From positions 61,001-125,000 of the forward strand of contig NZ_CP011770.1 in NCBI RefSeq assembly GCF_001028705.1: a DNA stretch of 64,000 nucleotides, given 5' to 3'. Below, piece after piece: positions 36,884-45,308 of this stretch. Source of the DNA: Croceicoccus naphthovorans (lineage in GTDB: Bacteria; Pseudomonadota; Alphaproteobacteria; Sphingomonadales; Sphingomonadaceae). The notes beneath the pieces are model-generated. The model searched no databases. It was not told where the DNA came from and saw nothing but the letters and a program-made list of their open reading frames with translations. The position numbers and the translations under genes are program-made. The stretch's first letter is position 1; every line of letters begins with the position of its first letter.

Positions 36884-37718
36884 GGCCGGATCGCAAGCGC
36901 GAGATTATCGACGCGGTACGGCAGGACTGGCAGGTGACGATCCGCAGGGCATGTGCGGCTTTGCAGTTTGATCGCTGACCTATCAATACCAGTCCCGCCG
37001 AACCGATCCGGCCTTTCTGAAGAAGCGCATCAAGGAGATCTGCGAGACGCATGTCCGTTATGGCTACCGGCGGGTGTATTACATCTTGCGCCGGGACGGG
37101 TGGGCCGTGAACCTGAAGAAGGTCTACAGGCTTTACAGGGAGTTGGGCCTGCAACTGCGGAACAAAACACCCAAGCGGCGGGTCAAGGCGAAGCTGCGGG
37201 AGGATCGTGCGCCGGCGAACAGGCCGAACGATGTCTGGGCCATGGACTTCGTTCACGACCAGCTGGCGACGGGGCGCAAGCTTCGCATCCTGACGGTGGT
37301 TGACACGTTCTCGCGGTTATCGCCGGTGATCGATCCACGGTTCAGTTATCGTGGCGAAGACGTGGTCGCCACGCTGGAACAAGCATGCAGGAAGATCGGC
37401 TATCCGAAGACGATCAGGGTAGACAATGGCAGCGAGTTCATCTCTCGAGACATGGATCTGTGGGCTTACCAGCGCGGTGTGACCCTGGACTTCTCCCGCC
37501 CTGGCAAGCCCACAGACAATGCGTTCATCGAGGCGTTCAACAGCAAGCTGCGCAGCGAATGCCTGAACGCTCACTGGTTCCTGAATCTGCAAGACGCTTG
37601 CGAAAAGCTGGAGGCCTGGCGTAGACACTACAACGAAGAGCGACCGCACAGCGCGATCGGGAATATCCCCCCGATCATGCTGGCAAACTCAGCCGGTGAG
37701 ACCAGCCCACGGTTCTGA
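36884..37718 (+). pseudogene. IS3 transposase OrfB with one-base frameshift
   Basis: The frame reads RPDRKREIID through LQFDR, then TGA at 36976-36978. Removing one base there from the original TCG Ser codon (FDRSTYQY expected) explains the break, and the frame resumes as TYQYQSRRTDPAFLKK and continues to 37718. The catalytic residues remain (AMDFVHD, RVDNGSE, AFIEAFNSK). The longest remaining piece starts at 37074. Confidence 0.85.
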
Positions 37719-37852
37719 GAAAGGCGGAAAAATCCAGACCCAAGTGGTCCGACGTTGGGTAGCAGTGCACAACAACCGCCCGGCTCTAATCCCAGCTGGG
37801 GGAACGCTGGGGGTCACGTCACCACGAACTTCTGGCGCGCAGCCCTGGCGAA

Positions 37853-38260
37853 ATGACGAACGCCGCACCGGGGACGCCATGGGAAATCCTGCCCGTGCAA
37901 GGGCGCGCGCCGGTTGCCTATGTCGAGGCAGCCGCATCGCCCAGTATCACGTCATTCTCGCTCTACTGCGAAAACGGCAGGCCCTATATGGCGATGCTGT
38001 TGAACAAGCCTGCCAGCAGCCAGCGGAGCACCGTGACTTGGAACTTCGCGGGCGGACTGGTCGACATTCCAGTGCAACGGGCGAACAACGCCGGCACCTA
38101 CTGGGTGGGCGGAATCACCGGAACACCGCTGCTTCAGCAACTGCTCACCCAAAAGGGTATGGTATTCCTGCGGATCGACGGCAGGCTTGAGGGACAAGCT
38201 TCACTGATCAATGCCCCATCGACACTGCGTGCGGCGCTGCGACAGTGCGTGAAACTGTAA
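37853..38260 (+). CDS. Hypothetical protein, probably N-terminally truncated by IS3
   Basis: A 135-residue frame from ATG 37853 that is open upstream into the IS3 right end, so it may be the 3' part of a longer gene. It shows a beta-rich pattern (FSLYCENGRPYMAML, then STVTWNFAGG and KGMVFLRIDG) reminiscent of secreted or periplasmic beta-sandwich proteins, with two Cys. I do not recognise a family. Confidence 0.5.
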   Translation: MTNAAPGTPWEILPVQGRAPVAYVEAAASPSITSFSLYCENGRPYMAMLLNKPASSQRSTVTWNFAGGLVDIPVQRANNAGTYWVGGITGTPLLQQLLTQKGMVFLRIDGRLEGQASLINAPSTLRAALRQCVKL

Positions 38261-38675
38261 TTTCCGTCGCACTCCATGGGGCGATTCCGGGCGGAATCGA
38301 TCGTGTCGACCGTGGACGGGCCCGCATATGGAAGCGGATCATCGAGCCGCAGGCGCACCCAAAATCGGCGGAGAAATTACCATCAGTCATTTTACGCTCG
38401 AAATACTGGCTCAGGCCTTCCGCAGTGGGGAGAAGAGAGCACACCCTACCCCTCACCGGGAGTCGATCTTTGGCGTAAGATATTGATCTGCAATACCTTT
38501 GTCCGTACGCCCCGAAATCCCGCAGAACTGACCATTGGTCACCGCGCTGACCACTGGTGACCAGCTGCCCCAACCCTCTGACAGCAAACGGATATCCACG
38601 CTTGAATTTGCAGCTTGTTCTATCTATGTTCTAAATCAAGGAGGCGGATCGTAAAGGGGCGTGGAGAATGCCCGA
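38261..38675. other. Intergenic region ahead of the relaxase operon
   Basis: No supported gene. It precedes a three-gene mobilisation operon and contains the tandem palindromes at 38528-38562, so it is the best candidate here for promoter, operator and oriT. Confidence 0.4.
38528..38562. repeat. Tandem near-palindromic repeats (candidate operator/oriT element)
   Basis: CTGACCATTGGTCACC (38528-38543) and CTGACCACTGGTGACC (38547-38562) are direct repeats with two mismatches, start points 19 bases apart. The first contains the perfect odd-centre palindrome TGACCA-T-TGGTCA. Such paired sites fit binding of a ribbon-helix-helix dimer pair or a relaxosome accessory protein; the next gene encodes a candidate. 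Confidence 0.6.
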
Positions 38676-38966
38676 ATGCCGCGACGCCATCACCTTGCCT
38701 GCTATGTAACGCAGGATATCTTCGACCAGTTCTGTGCTCTTGCAACAAGCCGCCACATGACGGTGACGGGCCTGCTGCGCAAACTTGTCATCGACGAACT
38801 CGACGCCGCTGCGCTGCTCGGTCCGGGCGATCTGGAGCGCAATGTCATGTTCACGGCAAGGGCGGTGGGCGCGCTGCTCGAACGCCATGATCCCAAACTC
38901 TATGCGCAGGTAATCACAGCCTGGCGCAGCGACCTTTCCGGCGAGGACCGCGGCGATGTGGGATGA
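38676..38966 (+). CDS. Small mobilisation-associated DNA-binding-like protein
   Basis: From ATG 38676 (MPRRHHLACYV) the product is 96 residues. The part HHLACYVTQDIFDQF leading to MTVTGLLRKLVIDEL resembles a ribbon-helix-helix fold as seen in relaxosome accessory proteins. An ATG at 38661 is an alternative start. Its 3' end overlaps the next gene by 11 bases, and the third gene is a relaxase, so it likely belongs to the DNA-processing complex or represses the operon. Confidence 0.5.
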   Translation: MPRRHHLACYVTQDIFDQFCALATSRHMTVTGLLRKLVIDELDAAALLGPGDLERNVMFTARAVGALLERHDPKLYAQVITAWRSDLSGEDRGDVG

Positions 38967-39708
38967 CGCGCGCTCCACCTTTGACGAGCCGTTCTACCTC
39001 ACCCGCTGGGTCGGTCCGAAGCTGGCCGTCGCTATCGTTTTTGCAGTCCTTTACCTGTCGATCCGGTACCAGCTGGAGGTCCATTCCAGCGTCACCACCA
39101 ACACCTTCGGCCTGGCCCATGCCAAGGCGAATTTGTTCCTGTTTCTGGGCGCGAGCGGGGACGCGCAATGGTACTTCTCTGGTGGTGGCGAAAGCTTCGT
39201 CGTGCAGCAGGACGTGGTCGCAACCACTAATCCTTTCATGGCGGCGTGGGCCCATATGCTGGACCGGATCGTGCGCGGTACATGGATCGCGGCAGGTCTG
39301 CTGTTCGCACCGCCAGCGCTCTGGCATTCGTTGCCCGTTCTGGAAGAAGCACTGGCCCGGTTCAGGTTGCAATGGGCAAGATTGCGTGAGCGGAATGCGC
39401 TGCCGGAAGACGTACCGGTTGAGCCCCCGGTACCGACCAAACCACGGCGGCGGCCCAAGTCCAAGGCGGTGCGTGGCGAGCAGCTTTCCTTGCCCTTCGC
39501 CGAACCTGACGGGAGACGGCCCAAGGCTTCGAGCGATGCGATCGATCCGATACAAACGCGCACTGTGCAGCGTGTCGAACAAGTGCCGACGCGCCCACCC
39601 GATCCGGCCTCTGAACTGCCACCCGCCTTGCCGCCGCCGGTGACCTCCGAGGAACCCCGGTTCGTTCCCGGTCAGGCCCGCCGCAAGTCAAAGCGTGAGG
39701 ACAAATAA
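38956..39708 (+). CDS. Membrane protein of the mobilisation operon (possible TraD-like remnant)
   Basis: A 250-residue protein with two membrane segments (about residues 22-38, AVAIVFAVLYLSI, and 110-125, WIAAGLLFAPPALW) separated by a periplasmic loop, followed by a charged, Pro-rich tail ending KSKREDK. This is the two-helix anchor layout of conjugative coupling proteins, but there is no ATPase (no Walker A). It could be an internally deleted TraD, or a distinct adaptor. It abuts the relaxase start without a gap (TAA then TTG). Confidence 0.5.
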   Translation: MWDDARSTFDEPFYLTRWVGPKLAVAIVFAVLYLSIRYQLEVHSSVTTNTFGLAHAKANLFLFLGASGDAQWYFSGGGESFVVQQDVVATTNPFMAAWAHMLDRIVRGTWIAAGLLFAPPALWHSLPVLEEALARFRLQWARLRERNALPEDVPVEPPVPTKPRRRPKSKAVRGEQLSLPFAEPDGRRPKASSDAIDPIQTRTVQRVEQVPTRPPDPASELPPALPPPVTSEEPRFVPGQARRKSKREDK

Positions 39709-42555
39709 TTGCTCTCGGTTGCATCGGTTCGTTCGGCAGGAGGCGCGGCATCGTACTTCGCTGCCGACAACTATTACACCCGCGAACAGGGCCAGGGTGA
39801 ATGGTTCGGCAAGGGCGCCGAGGCATTGGGCCTGACTGGCAGGATCGATGCAAAGCAGTTCGAAGCCGTGCTGCGCGGCGAACTGCCCGACGGTTCGCGC
39901 GTGGGTCGCGAAGGCATTCACCGTGCCGGGATCGACCTCACATTCTCGATGCCCAAGAGCTGGTCGCTGATCGCGCTGGTGGGCGGGGACCGGCGGATAA
40001 TCGAGGCCTATGGCGAGGCGGTAAAGGCAACGCTTGGCTGGGCAGAGAGGAACGCGGCGCAGGCCCGTGTCGATGACGGGAAAGGCCAGAAACTGGTGCC
40101 GACCGGCAACCTTGTTGTCGGCCTATTCGAGCACGATACGAGCCGAGCTCAGGAACCGCAAAGCCACTTCCATGCCGTTATCGCCAACATGACGCAGTTG
40201 CCGGGTGGCGAATGGCGCGCGCTGCGCAATGACAAGCTCTGGACCTTCAACACGCTATTGAACTCGATAACGATGGCGCACTTCCGGCGCAGCGTCGAAG
40301 CGATGGGCTACAGGATCGGCGACCGTTCGAAACACGGCAACTTCGAAGCAGCCGGTATCGCGCGCAACATGGTGATGGCATTCAGCACCCGCCGCCAGCA
40401 GATTCTGGCCAAGATCAGCGAGATGGCATCGCGTTCTCCGCAAGCTCTACAGGCTGCCACGCTGATGACCCGCGAGAACAAGGCGCCTGTCGAGGATCGC
40501 CGCGCGCTCTATGCAGGATGGAAGGAGACCGCAACCGAGATCGGGCTCGATCTGAACGCCATTCGCGCCGAAGCGGATCAAAGGTTCCAATCCGAACCCG
40601 GCATGACCCGGCGCATGGGCGAAGTGTGGAGCACGATTGCCAGCAAGGCGCGGGATATTGCCGATCGCTTTGCGAGTGCCGTGGGTCTGCCATCCAGCGA
40701 TCCCTATCTGCCGCAGCGGTTCCCCAATCAGACACCAGGCGACATTGCCGCTGCCCATGCGGTGGCATCAGCCATCCGTCACCTCGAACAACGCGAGGCA
40801 GGCTTTGCCGTGACCGATATTGCGAAGGCAGCGCTCGACTTCGGCCTGCCGACGACCATCGACGAGGTCGAGAAGGCGATCGATCGTCAATTGCGCAATG
40901 GCAACCTGCAACGGGGGGCTGAGGAGCGTGTCGGACTGGTCACGACCACGCAGGGGCTGGCGACCGAGCGGCGCATGCTGGAGGAAATCGACAAGGGGCG
41001 CGGGACAGTCGTGCCGATCCTGTCGTCCGATCTCGCCGGGGAAAGTCTCCAGCACTTTGCGCAAGAAACGAACGGCTTTGCACTCAATCCCGGACAGGAA
41101 GCGGCTGGACGAATGATGTTTGCCTCCTCCGACCGCATCGTTGCCATCCAAGGAATTGCCGGAGCGGGCAAGTCGAGCCTGCTCGCACCCGCCGCGCGTC
41201 TGTTCGAAACACAGGGGCGCAAGGTCATGGGGCTGGCCGTGCAGAACACCCTGGTGCGTCAGCTTGAGCGCGATACCGGTATCGCCTCGATGACCGTGGC
41301 GCGGTTCCTCAAGGCCTATCGCCGGGATGTTGATAGAACTGCCAGGGCAGAGATGGCAGGCAGTGTGCTCGTGGTCGACGAAGCCTCGATGCTGGCCAAT
41401 GCCGATCAGCTGCAACTGGTCGAGATCGCCAACCGGCTGCAGGTCGCGCGTCTCGTGCTGATCGGCGATGCGAAGCAGCTTGGCGCGGTCAATGCCGGCA
41501 AACCCTTTGCCCTCGCACAGGACGGAGGGATCGCGACCGCGCAGATGGACCAGAATGTTCGTGCCCGCGACGATACGATCCGCGAGGTCGCGAAAGCCGC
41601 GCAGGCAGGCGACGTCAACAAGGCCATGATCCTGCTCGCTGGCAAGGTGGTCGAAGCAACTGGCGGCGTGGTCGAACAGGCCGCGCGGCAATGGCTCGAT
41701 CTGCCGAGGGACGAGCGTGAACGGACCATGATCTTTGCATCAGGCCGGCGGTTGCGCGATGCGGTCAACCTGACCGTGCAGGCGGGACTTCGTGACTTGG
41801 GCGTGCTCAGTGGTGACAAGCTGGCCGTTCGGGCGCTGGACCGGGTCAACCTCACCAATGAGGAACTGCGCTACGCGCACCACTACAAACCGTGCCGGAT
41901 TGTCGAGCTGGCCAAAGCCGTCAAGGCACAGCGACTTGTCGCAGGACTTTACGCGGTCACCGGCGTAAATGAAAATGGCCGCGTGGAACTGGTCGATGCC
42001 CATGGCAAGCCGCATCGCTTCGATCCCGACCGTATCCGGCCCGGACAGGACAATCGCATCGCGCTTCACGAACAGCGGGAGCGGACCATCCATGCGGGCG
42101 ATCGCATCCGCTGGACGACGAACGACCATCAGCGCGGACTGCTCAATGCCGATCGCGCCACGGTCACGGCGATCGGCAAGTCCCATGTCAATATCGAAAC
42201 CTCGACCGGCATGAAGATGACCCTGGCAAAAACCGATCCGATGCTTTCCCGGATCGATCTGGCTTACGCCTACAACGCGCACATGGCCCAGGGCATGACC
42301 ACCGACAAGGCGATCGTCGTCATGGAAGCGCGCGACACGAAACTGCTGACCCGGCAGAACTTCCTCGTCTCGGTTACCCGCGTGCGCGACGATCTTACCG
42401 TCTATGTCGATAAGGCCGACCAGGCCCAGCGGAAGCTGGAACTGCAATCGGGGGAAAAGACTTCCGCGCTGGAAACCGTGGGCGAGAAGGAACCCAGGGC
42501 GCCCGAACTCGAATTGCAGCGCGAACGGGTCAAACCGTTCGAGATCGGCATTTGA
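39709..42555 (+). CDS. MobF-family conjugative relaxase-helicase (TraA/TrwC-like)
   Basis: A 948-residue protein starting at TTG immediately after the preceding stop, with GAGG upstream. The N-terminal relaxase has the Tyr pair in DNYYTREQGQG (about 20-30) and the metal-binding His set (SHFHAV, about 150). A RecD-like helicase follows with Walker A (GIAGAGKSS, about 481-489) and Walker B (LVVDEASML, about 553). It nicks one strand at oriT, stays bound to the 5' end and unwinds the DNA for transfer. All key motifs appear intact, so the island could be mobilised by a helper transfer system. Confidence 0.92.
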   Translation: MLSVASVRSAGGAASYFAADNYYTREQGQGEWFGKGAEALGLTGRIDAKQFEAVLRGELPDGSRVGREGIHRAGIDLTFSMPKSWSLIALVGGDRRIIEAYGEAVKATLGWAERNAAQARVDDGKGQKLVPTGNLVVGLFEHDTSRAQEPQSHFHAVIANMTQLPGGEWRALRNDKLWTFNTLLNSITMAHFRRSVEAMGYRIGDRSKHGNFEAAGIARNMVMAFSTRRQQILAKISEMASRSPQALQAATLMTRENKAPVEDRRALYAGWKETATEIGLDLNAIRAEADQRFQSEPGMTRRMGEVWSTIASKARDIADRFASAVGLPSSDPYLPQRFPNQTPGDIAAAHAVASAIRHLEQREAGFAVTDIAKAALDFGLPTTIDEVEKAIDRQLRNGNLQRGAEERVGLVTTTQGLATERRMLEEIDKGRGTVVPILSSDLAGESLQHFAQETNGFALNPGQEAAGRMMFASSDRIVAIQGIAGAGKSSLLAPAARLFETQGRKVMGLAVQNTLVRQLERDTGIASMTVARFLKAYRRDVDRTARAEMAGSVLVVDEASMLANADQLQLVEIANRLQVARLVLIGDAKQLGAVNAGKPFALAQDGGIATAQMDQNVRARDDTIREVAKAAQAGDVNKAMILLAGKVVEATGGVVEQAARQWLDLPRDERERTMIFASGRRLRDAVNLTVQAGLRDLGVLSGDKLAVRALDRVNLTNEELRYAHHYKPCRIVELAKAVKAQRLVAGLYAVTGVNENGRVELVDAHGKPHRFDPDRIRPGQDNRIALHEQRERTIHAGDRIRWTTNDHQRGLLNADRATVTAIGKSHVNIETSTGMKMTLAKTDPMLSRIDLAYAYNAHMAQGMTTDKAIVVMEARDTKLLTRQNFLVSVTRVRDDLTVYVDKADQAQRKLELQSGEKTSALETVGEKEPRAPELELQRERVKPFEIGI

Positions 42556-43842
42556 TTAGCGGCTTGGCCAGCCCAGCATCTTGTGCGGCGCGGGGAAAGC
42601 GTCGAGCAGCGTCGCGCCCCAGACATCGAGCAACTCGCGCCGACGTTCCATGTAGGCGGCGCGATTGTAGGCCCCTTCCGATCCCGACACGCCTTCGGGA
42701 ACATGGGCAAGGATCAGGTCGATCACATGCCGGTCGCCCGGCGAACCGTTGCGTTCGGCCCATTCGTTCATGATCGTCGAGAACGAAGCCCGCCATCCAT
42801 GCGGGACATGCCGCCCCTGATAGCCGCAACGGTTGTAGAAGTATGAAAGCGTGTTCTCGCTCATGGGCCGGTGGGCATTGCGGTTCGATGGAAAGATCAG
42901 CGGCCCGCGCCCGGTCAGCACCCATCCCGCGCGCAGGACATCGACCGCCTGCGGCGACAGCGGCACCAGGTGTTCGAATCCGTCATCGGACTTCAGCTCC
43001 TTGTCGAGCTTCATGCGATAGGCCGGTACCCGCCACAGCGCATCGGGGCACGGCTCATTGCTTTGCCAGTCCACGCCCTCGATCTCGTCCCATGGGAGCG
43101 CGCGGATCATGCCGGGGCGCTGTGCGGTCAGGGCCAGGAACCGTGAGGCGAGCTTGGTCAGCGGCGATGCCGGATCGGCTTCGGTCTTGCGCACCATGTC
43201 CTGCAACGCGTCGAGCGAGAGGAAGGCGGGCCGCTTCTTCGCGCGCGGCACGGGCTTCAGCGCCTTGGTCACGATTGCCGCCGGATCGCGCGAGCCTGCC
43301 CCTTCGGCAATGGCATGGACAAACACCGCCGACATGCGCTGGCGGACCCGGTGCGCCGTCTCGATCGCGCCGCGCTTCTCGATCTTGCGGAGCACGGACA
43401 GCACCATGGGTTCATCTATCTCGGCAATCGGCAGCATCCCGACCCACGGGAAGACTTCCTTCTCCAGGCTCGTGATCACATCGCGGGCATGGACTGGCGT
43501 CCAGCGGTCCTTTTGCAGATCGTACCAGCCCCGTGCCAGTGCTTCGAAGGTATTGACTGCTGCGACCGCGCGTTCAACCTTTGCCTTGGCCGCCTCGATC
43601 CCCGGATCGCGGCCATCCGACAGGAGCCGTCGGGCATCGGCCTTGCGGTCCCGCGCTTCCTTCAGGCCCATATCGGGATAGCGGCCCAGGACCAGCCTTC
43701 GTTCCTTGCCGGCAAAGCGATATTTGAGCCGCCAGCTACGCAAACCTGCTTTCGAGACGAACAGGTACAGCCCTTCGGAATCGGCGAGCTTGTAGTCCTT
43801 CTGCCTGGGCATTGCCTGCCTTACGGCCATGTCGGTCAGCAT
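42556..43842 (-). CDS. P4-type tyrosine integrase of the tRNA-Ser island
   Basis: Starting from ATG 43842 (or 43854, four codons upstream) the 428-residue product has the DUF4102 arm-binding domain (LADSEGLYLFVSKAG), a core-binding domain and the catalytic domain: Arg in TAQRPGMIRAL, HGWRASF (His, Arg), the later His in ILAHVP and Tyr in RAAYMERRR. It lies 150 bases from the tRNA-Ser gene, facing away from it, and its stop abuts that of the relaxase (convergent). It should catalyse integration and excision at the 20-bp att repeats. Confidence 0.92.
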   Translation of the reverse strand: MLTDMAVRQAMPRQKDYKLADSEGLYLFVSKAGLRSWRLKYRFAGKERRLVLGRYPDMGLKEARDRKADARRLLSDGRDPGIEAAKAKVERAVAAVNTFEALARGWYDLQKDRWTPVHARDVITSLEKEVFPWVGMLPIAEIDEPMVLSVLRKIEKRGAIETAHRVRQRMSAVFVHAIAEGAGSRDPAAIVTKALKPVPRAKKRPAFLSLDALQDMVRKTEADPASPLTKLASRFLALTAQRPGMIRALPWDEIEGVDWQSNEPCPDALWRVPAYRMKLDKELKSDDGFEHLVPLSPQAVDVLRAGWVLTGRGPLIFPSNRNAHRPMSENTLSYFYNRCGYQGRHVPHGWRASFSTIMNEWAERNGSPGDRHVIDLILAHVPEGVSGSEGAYNRAAYMERRRELLDVWGATLLDAFPAPHKMLGWPSR

Positions 43843-44000
43843 CTGTGCCCCCAAAGTCGCGTTCCGCTGCCCCCATATGTGCCCCCGGATCGGGGTGGAT
43901 GCAGGCGGAAGATCGGAAACAAATAGAGAACAATAATGGCCGCAGAATGGCGGAAAAGCAAGGAAATTAGCGCTTTATGGGATATCCTCGGATCGCGAGG

Positions 44001-44020
44001 TGGCGGAGACGGAGGGATTC
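44001..44020. repeat. Island attachment site (attR-type, within tRNA-Ser)
   Basis: TGGCGGAGACGGAGGGATTC, identical to 25863-25882. This copy completes the tRNA-Ser 3' end and T-arm. Confidence 0.88.
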
Positions 44021-44092
44021 GAACCCTCGATACCCCGATAGAGGTATGGCTCCTTAGCAGGGAGCTGGTTTCAGCCACTCACCCACGTCTCC
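44001..44092 (-). tRNA. tRNA-Ser(GCU)
   Basis: Reading on the minus strand the gene starts GGAGACG, which pairs with CGTCTCC before the G and encoded CCA (TGG at 44001-44003). The anticodon arm is GCTCC-CTGCTAA-GGAGC, giving anticodon GCT. A long variable arm (TACCTCTATCGGGGTA) and GTTCGAATC T-loop mark it as serine type. Its 3' 20 bases are the attachment site for the island to the left, and the gene stays complete after integration. Confidence 0.96.
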
Positions 44093-44353
44093 GGAAGGAG
44101 GGCGCTATAGCGGCGGTATCGGGGGCCATCAAGGGCCGAGAAACGAAAAGCGCATCGGGCCGGAAATCGGCACTCTTCGCGGCGCTTGGCGGACTCGATT
44201 CGTCGCGGAATCGATTCGATTCACCGCCCATTCATTGCCGCTGCGGCCACAGTGGGGTCACACCATCGCCGGATGGGGTAAGCACGCGTATGGGCGAAGG
44301 CCGCCACACGTGCCGGACCGGCGGGGCGCATACGAGATCGACGGGAACTTAGC

Positions 44354-45184
44354 ATGATCATCCAGAGCATCCTTGGACGCACATTGGGCCGCAAGGTCGG
44401 CACGGCTTTTGCTTTGGCAGCCGCATCGATGCTGGCGTCGACACCGGCCCACGCGCAGATGCAGACCATTGATCCCGACAGCGCCATCGACGGCGATCTG
44501 GCCCAATCGCAGACCGGCAATGACGGACAACTGCCGCCGGTGTCGGGTGATCCCTATGCCCAGTACCCCGCCCCGGCAGAGCCCACCTATCCCGTCGATC
44601 CGGCCGATCCCTACATGGAGCCGATGGCCCCCGCACCAAACACGCCCGCCCCGGCCCAGCCGGTTGAGCAAGGCACGACCGTGCAGACGGCGAACAGCCA
44701 CGAAACCTATCAGGAAGACGACCTGATCGGCGCGGCAGAGGGCGTGTTCGGCAAGGGTGCCGAAGGGCTGGCCGACGTCATTCAGGACATTTTGAAAAAG
44801 CAGGGTCAGCCCAACGCCTATATCGTCGGGCGCGAGGCGGGCGGCGCCTTCGCCATCGGCGTGCGCTATGGCTCTGGCACGATGCACCACAAGGTAGAGG
44901 GCGAGCAGCCCGTGTACTGGACCGGCCCCTCAATCGGGTTCGACGCAGGCGCGAATGCCGGGTCGACTTTCGTGCTGGTCTACAACCTGTGGGACAGCGA
45001 GGAACTGTTCGAACGCTTCCCTTCGGGCGAAGGCCAGGCCTATCTCGTCGGCGGGTTCAACGTCAGCTATATGCGCAAGGGCGATGTCGTGCTGATCCCG
45101 GTGCGCGTCGGTGCGGGTCTGCGGCTGGGCGTCAACGCGGGCTACATGAAGTTTTCCAAAAAGCAGCGCTGGCTGCCGTTCTGA
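44354..45184 (+). CDS. eipA: EipA/DUF1134 envelope integrity protein
   Basis: A 276-residue protein with signal peptide (cleavage near AHAQ35), a Pro-rich linker (about 60-115), and a conserved C-terminal DUF1134 domain: PNAYIVGREAGGAFAIG, VRYGSG, YWTGPSIGFDAG and the end RLGVNAGYMKF. Brucella EipA, the best-known member, is a periplasmic protein that supports cell envelope integrity. It is the first core gene beyond the island's tRNA. Confidence 0.85.
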   Translation: MIIQSILGRTLGRKVGTAFALAAASMLASTPAHAQMQTIDPDSAIDGDLAQSQTGNDGQLPPVSGDPYAQYPAPAEPTYPVDPADPYMEPMAPAPNTPAPAQPVEQGTTVQTANSHETYQEDDLIGAAEGVFGKGAEGLADVIQDILKKQGQPNAYIVGREAGGAFAIGVRYGSGTMHHKVEGEQPVYWTGPSIGFDAGANAGSTFVLVYNLWDSEELFERFPSGEGQAYLVGGFNVSYMRKGDVVLIPVRVGAGLRLGVNAGYMKFSKKQRWLPF

Positions 45185-45308
45185 TCGCAACACCTTTCCC
45201 GCAAACCTGATCGATTCGCGCGAAGGGCTTGCCCCGGCGCGCGCCAGTCGGCATGGAGCCGCCGGTTGTGACTCCCGCGACCGGTCTATCCCAATTCAGG
45301 ACGCTGCC

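Larger units (their letters stand above)
36536..37821 (+). mobile_element. IS3-family insertion sequence, inactivated
   Basis: The ends are TGACGTGACCCC at 36536 and its complement GGGGTCACGTCA ending at 37821, related to the ends of the IS3 at 634-1903, but the transposases differ. The orfB is broken by a one-base deletion near 36976. No flanking duplication is evident. Confidence 0.85.
25863..44020. mobile_element. Integrated island in tRNA-Ser(GCU), about 18.2 kb
   Basis: The 20 bases TGGCGGAGACGGAGGGATTC, the 3' end of the tRNA-Ser gene, occur as perfect direct repeats at 25863-25882 and 44001-44020. A tyrosine integrase lies immediately inside the tRNA-side end, the usual layout of tRNA-targeted islands. 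The contents are an IS5 remnant, the giant autotransporter and TPR-sulfotransferase pair, an IS3, a short hypothetical gene, and a three-gene operon ending in a MobF relaxase. There are no type IV secretion genes, so the island would be mobilisable at best, not self-transmissible. Confidence 0.85.
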
